The position numbers and the translations under genes are program-made. A DNA stretch of 64,000 bases from Micromonospora thermarum. GTDB lineage: Bacteria > Actinomycetota > Actinomycetes > Mycobacteriales > Micromonosporaceae. The notes beneath the pieces are model-generated. The model made no database searches, had not been told where the DNA came from, and worked only from the letters and a program-made list of their open reading frames with translations. Shown piece by piece: positions 51,936-60,609 of the stretch (positions are counted from its first letter, which is position 1; the number at the start of each line of letters is the position of its first letter). The stretch lies in assembly GCF_012034245.1 (NCBI RefSeq), contig NZ_JAATEO010000027.1, forward strand, positions 1-64,000, in the 5' to 3' direction.

Positions 51936-53173
51936 GACGCCTCCACGAAGGCCAGGTCACTGGCGAGGACGGCGGCGCCCGCGACGCCGGCCCGCGGTCC
52001 CAGCTCGGACAGGACGACCGGGAGGTTGCCGGTGGCCAGCGGCAGCGACCGGCGGTACACCACGCTGCGGATCTCGGCGAGCAGGATGTGGCCGAGCTGG
52101 GCCAGCCCGCCACCGATCACGATCATCGACGGGTTGGTGAAGCTGACCAGCCCGGCCAGGACCCCACCGACCCGCCGGCCGCCGTCGCGGATCAGCTGGA
52201 TGCAGGTGACGTCACCCTCGACGGCGCCCTCGGCGACGTCCACCGCGGTGACGGCGCCCCGGGCGGCGAGCCGTTCGGCGAGGGCCGGCGACGCGCCGCT
52301 GCGCGCGGCCGTCAACGCGTCCTTGGCCAGCGCCGCGCCGCTGAACAGCGCCTCCAGGCAGCCGACGTTGCCGCAGGAGCACATCGGACCGTGCGAGTCG
52401 ACCTGGATGTGGCCGATGTCGCCGGCGCAGCCGTCGGTGCCCCGGTAGACCTCGCCGCTGAGGTAGATCCCGCACCCGATACCGGTGCCGATCTTGACGA
52501 ACAGGAAGTCGTCGACCGAGTGGGCCACCCCGCCGTGCCGCTCCCCGATCGCCATGATGTTGACGTCGTTGTCGACCACCGCCGGGCAGCCGTGCTCGCG
52601 GGTGAGCAGCTCCCGCACCGGGAAGCGGTCCCACCCCGGCATGATCGGCGGAGAGACCGGGACGCCGTCGCGGAAGCTGACCGGCCCCGGCACGCCGACG
52701 CCGACGGCGTCGAGCCGCTCGTACGCGCCGTCCACGCGTGCCTTGTGCAGCAACTCGTTGACCCGCTGGAGCGTCACCTTCGGACCGTTGCGGATGTCGG
52801 CCGGCTCCGCGTACGCGGCCACCGGCTCCAACCGGCCGTTGACCACCTCGACGTCGATCGAGCTGGCGCCCAGGTCGACGGCGGCGAAGCGCAGGTGCGG
52901 GCTCAGCTCGACGAGGGTGGAGCGCCGGCCGCCCCGGGAGGCCGCGAGGCCCGCCTCGGCGACGTAGCCGAGGCCGACGAGGCGCTCCAGCTCGGCCAGC
53001 AGTCTCGGGCGCGGCATCTGGAGCCGATCGGCCAACTCGGCCCGGGAGACCGCCCCCTCGTCCCGGAGCAGCCGCAGCAGTCGCACGTGCAGGGGATCGA
53101 TGGTCCGCACGGGACTCACCTCTTCGTCCGCGTCGTTCACATCGGCGCAATGCCGATGTGTCGTGTCCGACAC
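51932..53173 (-). CDS. ROK-family transcriptional regulator of the sugar importer
   Basis: This 413-residue protein has a winged helix (about 27-85: LRLLRDEGAVSRAELADRLQMPRPRLLAELERL) and a ROK domain with PGPVSFRDGVPVSPP, AVVDNDVNIMAIGERH, GTGIGCGIYLSGE and a CSCGNVGCLEAL zinc-type cluster. The start could also be about 20 codons inside, as the first residues are not conserved in layout. It is the first gene of the operon ROK-ATPase-permease-binding protein-dehydrogenase. A CTTTTG-10-CAAAAG repeat upstream is a candidate autoregulatory operator. Paralogue of 29506-30720. Confidence 0.92.
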   Translation of the reverse strand: MSDTTHRHCADVNDADEEVSPVRTIDPLHVRLLRLLRDEGAVSRAELADRLQMPRPRLLAELERLVGLGYVAEAGLAASRGGRRSTLVELSPHLRFAAVDLGASSIDVEVVNGRLEPVAAYAEPADIRNGPKVTLQRVNELLHKARVDGAYERLDAVGVGVPGPVSFRDGVPVSPPIMPGWDRFPVRELLTREHGCPAVVDNDVNIMAIGERHGGVAHSVDDFLFVKIGTGIGCGIYLSGEVYRGTDGCAGDIGHIQVDSHGPMCSCGNVGCLEALFSGAALAKDALTAARSGASPALAERLAARGAVTAVDVAEGAVEGDVTCIQLIRDGGRRVGGVLAGLVSFTNPSMIVIGGGLAQLGHILLAEIRSVVYRRSLPLATGNLPVVLSELGPRAGVAGAAVLASDLAFVEAS

Positions 53174-53225
53174 AGTAGGAGTCTTCCGCGCCGCCTGTCC
53201 AGAGCTTCAGCCCATCTGATTCCAA

Positions 53226-53247
53226 CTTTTGTCTGTACGAGCAAAAG
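53226..53247 (-). promoter_or_regulatory. CTTTTG-CAAAAG inverted repeat upstream of the ROK gene
   Basis: Six-base perfect inverse arms (53226-53231 and 53242-53247) with a 10-base spacer, about 53 bases upstream of the start at 53173. It resembles the CTTTC/GAAAG repeats at 24690 and 37570. Confidence 0.5.
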
Positions 53248-53282
53248 CAATGAGTGGATCTAGAAAAGAACCCCCACCCACC

Positions 53283-53363
53283 TCTCCGCGATCTTGCACT
53301 TTCTGCCCAGACATAAGCCGCGAAAGCCACATAAGAGGGGCCACAAGTGCATGATCGACGGAG
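53283..53363. repeat. Palindromic repeat, GATCTTGCACTT family copy 3
   Basis: The arms at 53283-53307 and 53337-53363 carry GCGATCTTGCACTTT and the inverse with several mismatches. It is intergenic, between the ROK gene promoter and the 3' end of the YihY gene. It is the most diverged of the three copies. Confidence 0.7.
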
Positions 53364-53432
53364 CCGTGCGGGGTAACGGGTATATGGGGCCGCGCCGCCG
53401 TCCGGGTGGACGGCGGCGCGGGGTCCGGTGGG

Positions 53433-54449
53433 TCAGGGTCGGCGGGCGTTGCGCTTCTTGCGGAGCTTGCGGTCGTCCCGCAACTCGACGTACGGCTCCT
53501 CGTGGGCCGAGTGGCCCGCCGCGATGGCGCGGCTGCGCTCCAGTTCGGCGTCGAACTCGGCGCCGAGCAAGATGGCGATGTTGCTCAGCCACAGCCAGAT
53601 CAGGAAGATGATCACGCCGGCGAGCGCCCCGTACGTCTTGTTGTACGAGCCGAAGTTGCTGACGTAGAGCGCGAAGAGACCGGAGATCACCAGCCAGATC
53701 ACCACGGCCAGCACACCGCCCGGGCTGACCCAGCGGAAGCCGCCGTGCCGCGCGTTGGGCGAGGCCCAGTAGAGGATCGCGAACATCAGGCTGACCAGGA
53801 GCAGCAGCACCGGCCACTTGGCGATGTTCCAGACCGTCACCGCCGTGCCACCGAGGCCCACCGCGTCCCCCACGGCCTCGGCGAGACCGCCGGTGAAGAC
53901 CACGATCACGGCACAGGCCAGCAGCATGATGCCGATCACCGCGGTCACGCCGACCCGGATCGGCAGGGTCTTCCAGATCGGCCGGCCCTCCGGCACGTCG
54001 TAGATGGTGTTCGACGCCCGCATGAAGGCGGCGATGTAGCCGGAGGCGGACCAGAACGCGGCCAGCAGACCGACGATCGCGCCGATGCTCGCCAGCCCGC
54101 CGCTCGCCTGGGCCTGGCTGATCGCCGTTTCGATGATCTGCTGGATGTTCTCCTGCGGCACCGCCTGGTCGACGGTGTCCTTGACGCCCTGGGTCGCCCG
54201 GGGCCCGAGCAGGCCGAGGACCGAGATCAGCACCAGCATCCCGGGGAAGATGGACAGGATCCCGTAGTAGGTGAGGGCCGCCGCCCAGTCGGTGAGGCTG
54301 TCGTCCTGGAACTCGCGGACGGTGCGCTTCAGAGCCGCCTTCCAGCCGGTGCCGGGCAGCTCGGCCGGGCTCTCCGGCCCCTCGTCCGGACCGACCGGCC
54401 GGTTCCGGAACTCGCGCCCGTTCCGGGCGGAAGACTCGTCGGAGGCCAT
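53433..54449 (-). CDS. YihY/BrkB-family membrane protein
   Basis: This 338-residue protein has six predicted helices and the family segments LTDWAAALTYYGILSIFP (about 53-70), GYIAAFMRASNTIYDV (about 135-150) and AGVIIFLIWLWLSNIAILLGAEFDAELER near the C-terminus. These proteins are often called ribonuclease BN or BrkB by mistake; they are membrane proteins of uncertain, possibly transport, role. The N-terminal 25 residues and a basic C-terminal tail are charged. Confidence 0.92.
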   Translation of the reverse strand: MASDESSARNGREFRNRPVGPDEGPESPAELPGTGWKAALKRTVREFQDDSLTDWAAALTYYGILSIFPGMLVLISVLGLLGPRATQGVKDTVDQAVPQENIQQIIETAISQAQASGGLASIGAIVGLLAAFWSASGYIAAFMRASNTIYDVPEGRPIWKTLPIRVGVTAVIGIMLLACAVIVVFTGGLAEAVGDAVGLGGTAVTVWNIAKWPVLLLLVSLMFAILYWASPNARHGGFRWVSPGGVLAVVIWLVISGLFALYVSNFGSYNKTYGALAGVIIFLIWLWLSNIAILLGAEFDAELERSRAIAAGHSAHEEPYVELRDDRKLRKKRNARRP

Positions 54450-54513
54450 CGCCCCTCCCTCACGTCGGCTGTGTGCTCCTCGGTGATGCCCGACAGTGAG
54501 AGGGGTTAACCAC

Positions 54514-55323
54514 CTACTTGTAGAGCAACCTGCCCATCCGGCGCGACGCGATCAGCAGGCCGACCGCCAGCACCACCACCAGGTAGAGGACGTCGAGCAC
54601 CCAGCCCCAGCCCGCCGCGCCGACCGTGACGCCCCGGATCAGGTGCACGGCCCGGTAGAGCGGGGTCACCTCGACCAGCCAGCGCAGCACCGCCGGGTAC
54701 GCCTCGGCGGGAACGAACGTGCCGGAGAACAGGAACAGGACGAACTGCGCCGAGCCCATCAGGTCGAAATCCTGCCAGCTGCGCATGAACGTGGAGATCG
54801 CCATGCCGAGCGCGCCGAACGTGAACCCGACCAGCACCGCCGCCGGGAAGGCCACCAGGGCGCGGCTGACGGTGGTCAGGTCCATCACGGCCATCACGGC
54901 CAGGAAGGCGGCCGAGTACGCGCTGCCCCGCAGCATCGCCCACGCCAACTCGCCGAGGGCGATCTCGAACGGCTGCACCGGGGTGGCGATCACCCCGTCG
55001 TACAGCTTCATGTACTTCATCTTGCCGAAGAAGTTGAACGTGGTTTCCGCGAGCGCACCGGTCATGGCCGACGAGGCGAGCATGGCCGGCGCGACGAACG
55101 CCGCGTACGTCACGACCTCGCCGCCGGGCAGCGCGAGGTCGCCGACCAGCGCGCCCACGCCGACGCCGATCGAGAGCAGGTAGAGCAGCGGCTCGACGAA
55201 GCCGGAGACCAGCAGCAGCCAGTAGACGGACTTGAGGGCCGCGACGTTGCGCTCGGTCACCGAGGCCGACCGCCGCGAGGCGGCGGAGACGTCGACCAGC
55301 CGGGGCAGGATCAGACTGACCAT
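54514..55323 (-). CDS. ABC-2 type transporter permease (NodJ-like)
   Basis: This 269-residue protein has six helices: LLLVSGFVEPLLYLLSIGVG, YAAFVAPAMLASSAMTGAL, AAFLAVMAVMDL, FGALGMAISTF, FVLFLFSGTFVP and VLYLVVVLAVGLLIAS. It belongs to the ABC-2 exporter permeases of the NodJ kind. The ATG at 55323 lies 11 bases after the stop of the first permease. It would pair with that permease and with the ATPase at 59057 if the operon were intact. Confidence 0.9.
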   Translation of the reverse strand: MVSLILPRLVDVSAASRRSASVTERNVAALKSVYWLLLVSGFVEPLLYLLSIGVGVGALVGDLALPGGEVVTYAAFVAPAMLASSAMTGALAETTFNFFGKMKYMKLYDGVIATPVQPFEIALGELAWAMLRGSAYSAAFLAVMAVMDLTTVSRALVAFPAAVLVGFTFGALGMAISTFMRSWQDFDLMGSAQFVLFLFSGTFVPAEAYPAVLRWLVEVTPLYRAVHLIRGVTVGAAGWGWVLDVLYLVVVLAVGLLIASRRMGRLLYK

Positions 55324-55334
55324 GACCACCCTTC

Positions 55335-56135
55335 CTAGACGACGAGCTTGCGGCCGAAGGTGCGGCGGGCCAGCAGCCAGCCGCCGACCGCCCAGGCGGT
55401 CAGGTAGAGCAGGTGGCCGAGGACGGACCACTGCGGGGCGACACCGAGCGTCGCCGCCCGGCACAGGTCGACGGCGTGCCACAGCGGCGTGGCGTACGCG
55501 AGCCAGCGCAGCCCCAACGGCAGCGACTCGACCGGGAAGAACACCCCGGCGAAGAGCGTCATCGGGATCACCGCGAACCGGAACAGCATGGCCAGCCAAC
55601 TGTCCGTGTCGACCGCCGCCGCGTACGCGAACGTGGGCGCCGCGACGGCCAGGCCGAGCAGCGCCGCCACCGGCAGCGCCAGCCCCGCCCACGGCGACCG
55701 GAGCGCCCCCAGCAGCCCGGTCACCAGGAGGAACGCCGCGATCGCGGTGAGCACCCGGAACAGCACGAACGACAGGTGGCCGGCGAGGATGTCACCGACC
55801 CGCAGCGGCGCCGCGGTCTGCGCCGAGTAGAGCTTGACCCACTGGAAGTTGCTGAACACCGGCCAGGTCGACTCGCCGATCGCCACCTGCAACGCCGTCG
55901 ACGCGAGCAGGCCACCGACGATCCACTCCAGGTAGGAGACGCCGCCGACGCCCTGGTCGATGTACGCCCCGACGCCCACCCCGAACCCGAGCACGGTCAG
56001 CGCGGGTAGCAGGAACGACGAGAACACACCCGCCCGCCAGGTGCGCCGGTAACCCACCAGGTAGTGCGCGAGCACCGCCAGCGCCGGCACCCGCGGCAGG
56101 GCCGGCCGGGCCCGCTCCCGCGCCAGTTGTGTCAT
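55335..56135 (-). CDS. ABC-2 type transporter permease
   Basis: This 266-residue protein starts at the ATG at 56135, with GGAG upstream; seven further codons are open. It has six helices, with VGAYIDQGVGGVSYLEWIVGGLLAST and FAVIPMTLFAGVFFPVESLPLGLRWLAYATPLWH, the typical late ABC-2 segment. It is the first of two permeases. The ATPase expected directly upstream is found 2.9 kb away (59057-59983). Confidence 0.9.
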   Translation of the reverse strand: MTQLARERARPALPRVPALAVLAHYLVGYRRTWRAGVFSSFLLPALTVLGFGVGVGAYIDQGVGGVSYLEWIVGGLLASTALQVAIGESTWPVFSNFQWVKLYSAQTAAPLRVGDILAGHLSFVLFRVLTAIAAFLLVTGLLGALRSPWAGLALPVAALLGLAVAAPTFAYAAAVDTDSWLAMLFRFAVIPMTLFAGVFFPVESLPLGLRWLAYATPLWHAVDLCRAATLGVAPQWSVLGHLLYLTAWAVGGWLLARRTFGRKLVV

Positions 56136-56395
56136 GCCACTCCGCTCCCCGTCCACCCGACCTTCCTACCGCAGCGGTACGACAGGCCGCGGCCACCCTA
56201 CGGCGACCCGCCCGCCCTGTCGCCCCGATTTGCCCGCCCCGGCCCGCCGAAGGCCGACCGCGGCCGCCGACGGCACGGAGGATCCACTCGGGTTCCGTGA
56301 AGTCGGGCTGTCCGGCTGCTTACGACACCCCGCCTTCAGTGAAGCCGAGTCGATCAGGTCGCGTCGGGCCCGGACACCCGGGGAGTCGGCCTCCG

Positions 56396-56587
56396 CTACC
56401 GCCGCTCGGGGGTGCGCGCGACGAACGCGCGCCAGACCTCGGGGGCGAAGGCCAGGACGGGGCCGCCCGGGTCCTTGGAGTCGCGTACGGCGACCAGGCC
56501 GGGGAGGTTGTCGGCGACCTCCACGCAGTTGCCGCCGCTGCCGTTACTGCGGGTGCTCTTGCGCCACCGGGCGCCGGTCAGGTCCAT
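56396..56587 (-). CDS. DUF397 protein
   Basis: This 63-residue protein has the family features ARWRKSTRSNGSGGNCVEVA and VRDSKDPGGPVLAF. It overlaps the XRE regulator gene by ten bases. It is the second such pair in the window; the first is at 4166-5253. Likely a partner of the adjacent regulator. Confidence 0.9.
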   Translation of the reverse strand: MDLTGARWRKSTRSNGSGGNCVEVADNLPGLVAVRDSKDPGGPVLAFAPEVWRAFVARTPERR

Positions 56588-57381
56588 GTCTCCGCCACTT
56601 CCGCCATCAGGTCGAGGGACTGCTGCTGCGATAGTGCCTCACCACGGATGGACTCCCAAACCTCGACCATCTGCTGTACGTAGTCGGCCCGGTCGATCAC
56701 CTGCCCGTGGCGTTGCCCGTCGAGGTAGACGACATCCTCCCCGGTTGGCGAGGTGGCGATCACGAAGGGGCCGTCGAGCCCAGCGTAGGCCCCGGCGGAG
56801 AGCGGCACGACCTGGATTCGGACCCGCGGCAACGCCGAGCCCAGCTTCACCAGGTGCTGCACCTGCTCGCGCATCACCTCCGGCCCGCCGACGCGGCGGC
56901 GCAGCACGTACTCGTCGATGACCACACTGAGCAGGGGCGGCCGGTCTCGGGTGAGGATCCCTTGCCGATCCAGCCGGGCAGTCACCTGCTGCTCGATCTC
57001 GTCCTTCGCGAACAGCCCGGCACCGGCCAGGACGCCGCGCGCATACCCCTCGGTCTGCAGCAGGCCTGGCACATAGAGCGGCTCAAACGTGCGCAGCGCT
57101 GTCGCGTCCTGTTCGATGCCGGCCCAGTCGCGGAACCACGGCACCACGGTCTCCCGGCTGATCCGCCGCTGGATGCGTTCGAACCGGCCGTCCGACCCGA
57201 ACACCGCGTCGCACCGCCGGGCGAAGTCGAGGCTCGGCCGGCGCTCGCAGGTCTCCACCTTCGCCACCAGTGCGCCCCAGTAGCTCAGCGCCTCGGCGAG
57301 GGCGGTCTGGGACATGCCGCTCGTGGCGCGGGCGAGACGCAACTCCTCGGCGAAGTGGTCCAACATGGACGAACGTTCCAC
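56578..57381 (-). CDS. XRE-family regulator with DUF5753 domain
   Basis: This 267-residue protein starts at a GTG at 57381 with GGAGG six bases upstream; the open frame further upstream has no such site. The helix-turn-helix lies at about 10-65 (ELRLARATSGMSQTALAEAL, LVAKVETCERRPS), followed by DUF5753 with YVPGLLQTEGYARGVL, PPLLSVVIDEYVLRR and VVYLDGQRHG. It is divergent from the small genes at 57592. Function unknown; the pair with DUF397 is usual. Confidence 0.9.
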   Translation of the reverse strand: MERSSMLDHFAEELRLARATSGMSQTALAEALSYWGALVAKVETCERRPSLDFARRCDAVFGSDGRFERIQRRISRETVVPWFRDWAGIEQDATALRTFEPLYVPGLLQTEGYARGVLAGAGLFAKDEIEQQVTARLDRQGILTRDRPPLLSVVIDEYVLRRRVGGPEVMREQVQHLVKLGSALPRVRIQVVPLSAGAYAGLDGPFVIATSPTGEDVVYLDGQRHGQVIDRADYVQQMVEVWESIRGEALSQQQSLDLMAEVAETWT

Positions 57382-57591
57382 GGACAGCCTCCGTACATCT
57401 TCGGACCGCCTGGGGGTCGGCCGCCGTACGCGCTGGTCGTCGGCGCGCGGGACCTCCCACCGTAGTGGCGTCGCCAACAGACTGTCACGCAGCGGAACCG
57501 CTCACGGGATCGGACGGCGGGCGGAACCAGGCCGGGAGCGCCCCGGCCCGGCAGCTCCGGGGCGCTCCCCTCCCACCTCGACGGAGGCTCC

Positions 57592-57819
57592 ATGCGACTC
57601 AGGTTCTGGCGCTGCGCGCGCCCGACGCCACCCACCCCGGTCTCGACGCCACCCGGCCAGCTCCCCCGGCGTACGCCGAACGAACGCCCGACGTGGGCGA
57701 CCGCGCCGACGCGGGCCTTCCCCATGAACCGGCCGGGCTGCCCGGGGCGGCTGACCCGCGCGCAGGAGTGGCGGGCGAACGGCGGCCGGTGGTCGTGCGG
57801 TCCGGAGGGCCCGCGCTGA
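57592..57819 (+). CDS. Small basic proline-rich protein
   Basis: This 75-residue protein is preceded by GGAGG. It is rich in P, R, T and W, with three cysteines and no known domain. Its stop overlaps the next ATG (TGATG at 57817-57821), so the two are coupled. It lies divergent from the XRE/DUF397 pair. Confidence 0.5.
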   Translation: MRLRFWRCARPTPPTPVSTPPGQLPRRTPNERPTWATAPTRAFPMNRPGCPGRLTRAQEWRANGGRWSCGPEGPR

Positions 57820-58055
57820 TGCCCCGCTACCGCCCGCACGTCGCGGCGCGCCCGTCCTGGCGGTGCCGGGTGTGCGGCGCCGCCTGGCCGTGCTCGCCGG
57901 CCCGGCTGGCGCTGCTCGGCGAGTACCGCGAGAACCGGACCGGGCTGCTGATCTACCTCGGCACGCTGATGGCCGAGGCCGTGGAAGACCTGAACGGGCA
58001 GGCCGTGCCGGCGAACCTGCACGACCGTTTCCTGACCTGGGCCCGCGCCCGGTGA
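57819..58055 (+). CDS. Small CxxC protein of the type often misnamed flavin reductase
   Basis: This 78-residue protein has RPSWRCRVCGAAWPCSP (CxxC plus WPC) near 12-28, and then LLGEYRENRTGLLIYLG and LHDRFLTWAR. Small actinobacterial proteins with this pattern are often annotated as flavin reductase, though they are far too short for that fold. A zinc-knuckle role near XRE/DUF397 regulators is more likely. It is coupled to the upstream gene. Confidence 0.65.
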   Translation: MPRYRPHVAARPSWRCRVCGAAWPCSPARLALLGEYRENRTGLLIYLGTLMAEAVEDLNGQAVPANLHDRFLTWARAR

Positions 58056-58133
58056 TCAGTCAACCGGCCGGCGAGTGTGCGCCCCGCCGGGCCGATGGCC
58101 GGCTCACGCAGGACCGGTTTCGATTGGTCAACT

Positions 58134-58192
58134 CGACTTCCTTGATGTCGGGGTGTTGGGGTGCGGCCAACACCCCGACATCAAGGAAGTCG
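58134..58192. repeat. Perfect 26-bp hairpin element
   Basis: The arms at 58134-58159 and 58167-58192 are perfectly complementary over 26 bp with a 7-base loop. It sits between the small gene ending at 58055 and the PadR gene at 58238. It is far longer than a normal terminator and has no T run. Confidence 0.75.
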
Positions 58193-58237
58193 ATCACCTG
58201 CCTGGACGCGCTTAATCTACATAGGTAGGGTAAGGGC

Positions 58238-58549
58238 ATGGAGCCGCTCGGACGGATCGGTGGCGCCACCGTCGACGTGCTACGCGTCCTGCTGGACGGG
58301 GGGCGACCACGCTGGGGCTTGGAGATCATCAAGGTGACCGGGCGTCCGTCCGGCAGCGTCTACCCACTGTTGGAGCGCCTTGAGCGGCACGGCTGGGTCA
58401 CGTCCTCCTGGGAGGAGACGGATCGGCGCGGACCCCGACGACGGATGTACGTGCTGACCGCCGACGGTGCCCGGGAAGCGCAGCGGGTGTGCGCCCGGGC
58501 GGCCGCGCAAACGCGCCCGGTCCGGTCCACCCGCCCACGGGAGGCGTGA
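58238..58549 (+). CDS. PadR-like winged-helix regulator
   Basis: This 103-residue protein is one winged helix: ATVDVLRVLLDGG, WGLEIIKVTGRPSGSVYPLLERLERHGWV (recognition helix), and the wing RRMYVLTADGAREAQRV. PadR-like repressors often control a neighbouring membrane protein or exporter. The stop overlaps the next ATG (TGATG), the usual PadR plus membrane protein arrangement. Confidence 0.88.
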   Translation: MEPLGRIGGATVDVLRVLLDGGRPRWGLEIIKVTGRPSGSVYPLLERLERHGWVTSSWEETDRRGPRRRMYVLTADGAREAQRVCARAAAQTRPVRSTRPREA

Positions 58550-58887
58550 TGGATCAGCTGACCGTCGCACTGGCGCTGGTCCGCTGCGCCGCCGCGCTGC
58601 TGCCAACGCCACACCGCGCCCGCTACCTCGAACAGTGGCGGGCCGACGTGGAGGAAGCCGCCGAACTCGGCCTGTCGCCCCTGCGCCTCGCGGTGGGGAC
58701 CACCGTCGCCGCCGCGCGGATCGCCGCCGTCTATCGGAAGGGATCACACGCCATGCAACCCATCGGCCCGCTCGCCCTTGCCCTGCGACTCGTCGGCGGC
58801 ACCGGCGCCCGCCGCCGCGCCGCGACCCTGGCCGCGCTGTTCGGTGTCGCCCTGCTGGCCGGCCTCGGAGTGCTCCTCACCGGCTGA
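58549..58887 (+). CDS. Small membrane protein coupled to the PadR-like gene
   Basis: This 112-residue protein has an amphipathic N-terminal half with LLPTPHRARYLEQWRADVEEAAELG, then one clear transmembrane helix at the C-terminus (TLAALFGVALLAGLGVLL). The first part resembles regions seen in actinobacterial membrane proteins paired with PadR regulators. Function unknown. Confidence 0.7.
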   Translation: MDQLTVALALVRCAAALLPTPHRARYLEQWRADVEEAAELGLSPLRLAVGTTVAAARIAAVYRKGSHAMQPIGPLALALRLVGGTGARRRAATLAALFGVALLAGLGVLLTG

Positions 58888-59056
58888 CAGCCGCCACGCG
58901 CGACGGCCAGCCCGAACCGGCCCGACGGCCGAGCCAAGCCCGAGCCGGGGGCCCAGGGCACAGGCTGGCCGTGCCGCACGAGCCGAACTCAGCCGCACAA
59001 GCCGGCAACGAGCCGTTGCACTTCACCGGCCCGCGGTCGGACGCCGTACCAGCGGA

Positions 59057-59983
<927 letters not shown>

Positions 59984-60069
59984 GGTCACACCCCGACCCT
60001 AGCGACCCGGTCCGACACTCCCCACCGAGTTACCGCCCGGCCCGCGCGCCCGGCTCCATGCCGTCGGCG

Positions 60070-60606
60070 TCACGCGTCCCGGGGCGCCGTCGCCGCCCGG
60101 GCGACCCCGACCAGGCGGTCGGCCTCCGCGAGCACGTCCGGGTCGTCGGCCGGCGTGCCCGGCTCGAAGCGGACCGTCCAGGTCAGACCGTCGACGCCGG
60201 GCACCCGGCGGGCCGCGATCCGGCCCGCTCCCCCGGGCACCGGGTGGGCCTCGGTGTACGCCACCGAACGGGTGACCCGGGCCCGCACCTGGTGCGGCAG
60301 GTCCCCGGGGTCGAGCAGCAGGTACGTCTCGGCGGGACAGTCGGCGACCACCAGGTAGCCGTCGCGCTCGGCGAGGCGCTCGGCGGGGGTGACGGTCAGT
60401 TCCCGCCCGGACCAGACCGCCTTGAGGATGTCGTGCCACCCGATGCGGTGCCCCCGGCCCGGCAGCCAGAGCCCGAGGTTGGTGGCGACCAGGACGCCGT
60501 CGCCCTCCCCGTTGCCGACGGCGGCCCAGGCGAGCACGCGCTCGTCGGACGCCAGTGGCGGGCGGTCGGCGGGCGGCAGCTTCGGCCGGCGACGGAACAG
60601 TGGCAT
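60070..60606 (-). CDS. Conserved actinobacterial hypothetical protein
   Basis: This 178-residue soluble protein is beta-rich: ERVLAWAAVGNGEGDGVLVATNLGLWLPG and IGWHDILKAVWSGREL look like a PH-like barrel, and the C-terminus has LTWTVRFEPGT. No catalytic motif is seen. It ends a few bases from the 3' end of dnaG on the same strand (the dnaG stop is at 60610), so it is probably co-transcribed with dnaG. Confidence 0.75.
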   Translation of the reverse strand: MPLFRRRPKLPPADRPPLASDERVLAWAAVGNGEGDGVLVATNLGLWLPGRGHRIGWHDILKAVWSGRELTVTPAERLAERDGYLVVADCPAETYLLLDPGDLPHQVRARVTRSVAYTEAHPVPGGAGRIAARRVPGVDGLTWTVRFEPGTPADDPDVLAEADRLVGVARAATAPRDA

Positions 60607-60609
60607 GCT

